Source: Paraburkholderia youngii (GTDB taxonomy: Bacteria > Pseudomonadota > Gammaproteobacteria > Burkholderiales > Burkholderiaceae). Taken from it: DNA of 64,000 bases. A program made the translations under genes and the position numbers. The notes beneath the pieces were generated by a model. The model did not search any database. It saw nothing but the letters and a program-made list of their open reading frames with translations, and was not told the origin of the DNA. Where the stretch lies: positions 620,001 to 684,000 of the forward strand of contig NZ_JAALDK010000001.1 in NCBI RefSeq assembly GCF_013366925.1, given 5' to 3'. This document shows, in pieces, positions 62,358 to 64,000 of the stretch. Numbering within the stretch: position 1 is the stretch's first letter; the number at the start of each line of letters is the position of its first letter.

Positions 62358-64000
62358 ATGGCAAATGTGAGCTTCAGCCTGTCGGGCGACGGCGGGGTTG
62401 TTACGCAGCAGAGCACGTTCGACAGCGGAGGCTCCACCTCCTTCTCGGGCGGGCCTAGCGGCGCTGGTCAATCCAGCGGCAGCGTGGCGGGCGGCGGCAA
62501 CGCACTCGACTTCGCGCAGCATACGGCCTCGATGGGCCTAAAGAACGTGGACGCCCTGAACAAGCTGGCGGGCGGCATGATCCAAGGCTACATCGACAAG
62601 GCCAAGAAAGAGCAGTACGCGCAGGGCATGGCGATGGCCGCGCAGGGCAAGGCACTCATCGACATCGAGAACGACCAGCCGTGGTACTCGAAGCTGTACG
62701 GCCCCGACGCCACGGTGCAGGGTGCTCAGGCGTTCAACATGGCAGCAGCGATGCAGGACGCGCAATCGCAGTTCATGCAGGCCATGCCGCAGCTTCGGGA
62801 GAAGTCACCCGATCAGGTGCGTGCCTACATCGTGCAGAAGATGGGCGAGGTGAAGCCCACGGGCGACGGCGCGTTCGACGCGATGGTGCAGCAGGGGCTC
62901 GCGGAGCAACTCCCGAAGATGCTCCAGACGCATATGTCGCAGTACATGCAGTTCACGCAGGAGCAGAACTACAACGGCTTCACGAACCTCGGCACGAGCG
63001 GCGCACAAGCGCTGCAAGACACGCTGAAGGCGGGCAACAACCTTAACGACGAGCAAGTGGCGCAGGCTAACGCCGGGTACACGAACCTGCTGGCGCGGCC
63101 CGACAACATGACCTCGGAGGCGTACAGCCGTGGTCTGCGTGACGTGATGCTGGGCTCGGCGCAGAAGGGCAATTGGGCAGCGGTGAGGGCGATCAAGCAG
63201 ATGCCCGAGTATCAGTCCATGCCCACGGAGATGAAGGACAACCTCGAAGTCCAGATTCCGAAGCTGGAGCAGCAGTGGGCATTGCAGAATCCGGCAGCTC
63301 GCAACCTGTTCACCTCACGGGCGGACTTGCACTGGAGCCTGTCGGCAGGCGCATCAGGTATCGACTCGTCACCGGATGGTCACGCGCAGCTCGACCACAT
63401 CCTCGACACGATGGAGGCTTCGAACCGCAAGCTGAACGGGGACGCCACGCCGGTCTACAACAACGCCCAGCGCGCTCAGATGCACGAGCTGCTGGACAAG
63501 GGCAACGCGGCGCGGCTGGCGCAGATGCAGAAGGCGCAGATGAAGCAGCTCAACTACGACCAGTCCCTAGCGCTCGCCACGGGTGCGTACAACGACAACT
63601 CGTTCTCGAAGTACGAAGGGCTGGATGGGTTCGACAAGGGCGCGGCATCGCAGGCGGCGGACACGCTGTTCACGAAGACCGTGGGCTTCGGCGCTGCCCA
63701 GCAGGCCGACGCTGAGAAGAACGGCTGGGACAAGCTCAGCACGAGTGCGAACTACAGCACGTTCCAGTCTCCGCAGCTCAAGCAGATTCTCAACCAGCAG
63801 CTCCCAGCTCTCGTCTCGGGCAACGGTCCCGGCACGGCGGACATGCAGACGGCTCTCGGCTACGCGAGCAAGCTGCTACAGGGACCGGGCGGTGAGTCGG
63901 CTGTCGAGGCGTACGTCGGCAAGGATGCCCATAAAGTGATCGCGCTGCTCAACAGCGGCATCAACATCATGGACCCTGACCAGCTCAAGCAGGAGCGTGA
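62358..64000 (+). CDS. Internal virion protein C, 5' part
   Basis: 547 complete codons, open to the window edge. Ser/Gly-rich N-terminus (VSFSLSGDGG), then long Gln/Ala-rich helices (YSKLYGPDATVQGAQAF; QEQNYNGFTNLGTSGAQALQ). T7 gp15-like by position and composition. GGAGAGCAA precedes ATG 62358. The 3' end is outside the window. Confidence 0.85.
   Translation, partial: MANVSFSLSGDGGVVTQQSTFDSGGSTSFSGGPSGAGQSSGSVAGGGNALDFAQHTASMGLKNVDALNKLAGGMIQGYIDKAKKEQYAQGMAMAAQGKALIDIENDQPWYSKLYGPDATVQGAQAFNMAAAMQDAQSQFMQAMPQLREKSPDQVRAYIVQKMGEVKPTGDGAFDAMVQQGLAEQLPKMLQTHMSQYMQFTQEQNYNGFTNLGTSGAQALQDTLKAGNNLNDEQVAQANAGYTNLLARPDNMTSEAYSRGLRDVMLGSAQKGNWAAVRAIKQMPEYQSMPTEMKDNLEVQIPKLEQQWALQNPAARNLFTSRADLHWSLSAGASGIDSSPDGHAQLDHILDTMEASNRKLNGDATPVYNNAQRAQMHELLDKGNAARLAQMQKAQMKQLNYDQSLALATGAYNDNSFSKYEGLDGFDKGAASQAADTLFTKTVGFGAAQQADAEKNGWDKLSTSANYSTFQSPQLKQILNQQLPALVSGNGPGTADMQTALGYASKLLQGPGGESAVEAYVGKDAHKVIALLNSGINIMDPDQLKQER

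Overview
The window is high-GC DNA from a Burkholderia-type betaproteobacterium, most like Paraburkholderia or Caballeronia. This rests on the gene order mucD-glutaredoxin-lepA-lepB-rnc-era-recO-pdxJ-acpS-nagZ and on the efp/earP pair with an EF-P arginine at position 32. The species cannot be fixed from the sequence alone. Bases 1 to about 33,317 are ordinary chromosome. From about 33,318 to the right edge lies the left part of an integrated T7-like podovirus.

Host part: 1-9.6 kb is a dense rightward run covering envelope stress protease, glutaredoxin, translation GTPase, signal peptidase, RNase III, Era, RecO, pyridoxine synthesis, holo-ACP synthase and muropeptide recycling. It ends at a strong bidirectional terminator. 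9.7-13.9 kb reads leftward: a sigma-54-type response regulator with degenerate core motifs, a CsbD-like protein, EF-P and its rhamnosyltransferase EarP. 14.1-17.8 kb holds uvrC, pgsA and a tRNA-Gly/tRNA-Gly/tRNA-Cys cluster behind a near-consensus sigma-70 promoter. 18-23 kb has a TraB-like protein, a GAF-GGDEF diguanylate cyclase, an acetyltransferase and a leftward copper-delivery group (Sco, PCuAC, CtaG-like) for cytochrome oxidase assembly. 23-33 kb has otsB-otsA, two ABC exporters, a family-4 glycosyltransferase and two small membrane proteins.

Phage part: the 3' portion of a tRNA-Val(CAC) gene (33,318-33,365, minus strand) abuts phage DNA, as expected for an attachment-site junction. 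About 2.1 kb of non-coding DNA follows. It holds a run of seven GGG tracts, a phage-promoter-like motif, a T-depleted GACAG-rich stretch, three tandem sigma-70 promoters and two rRNA-type boxA-like elements. Next come about 17 tiny early genes with ATGA-type overlaps, then replication and nucleotide genes (primase, helicase, SSB-like protein, family A DNA polymerase, 5'-3' exonuclease, endonuclease VII, phosphoesterase, MazG-like protein, dNMP kinase, DNA ligase). The single-subunit RNA polymerase follows, directly before the virion genes (portal, scaffold, capsid, tail tubes A and B, internal virion proteins). RNA polymerase next to the virion block is the phiKMV-type layout.

Four copies of a roughly 20-bp motif sit at the left end, as a divergent pair just after the RNA polymerase gene, and before the capsid gene. 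They are the best candidates for the cognate phage promoters. No integrase or repressor is visible in the 30.6 kb seen. The phage right end, where an integrase, terminase, tail fibre, lysis genes and the intact tRNA would be expected, lies outside the window.
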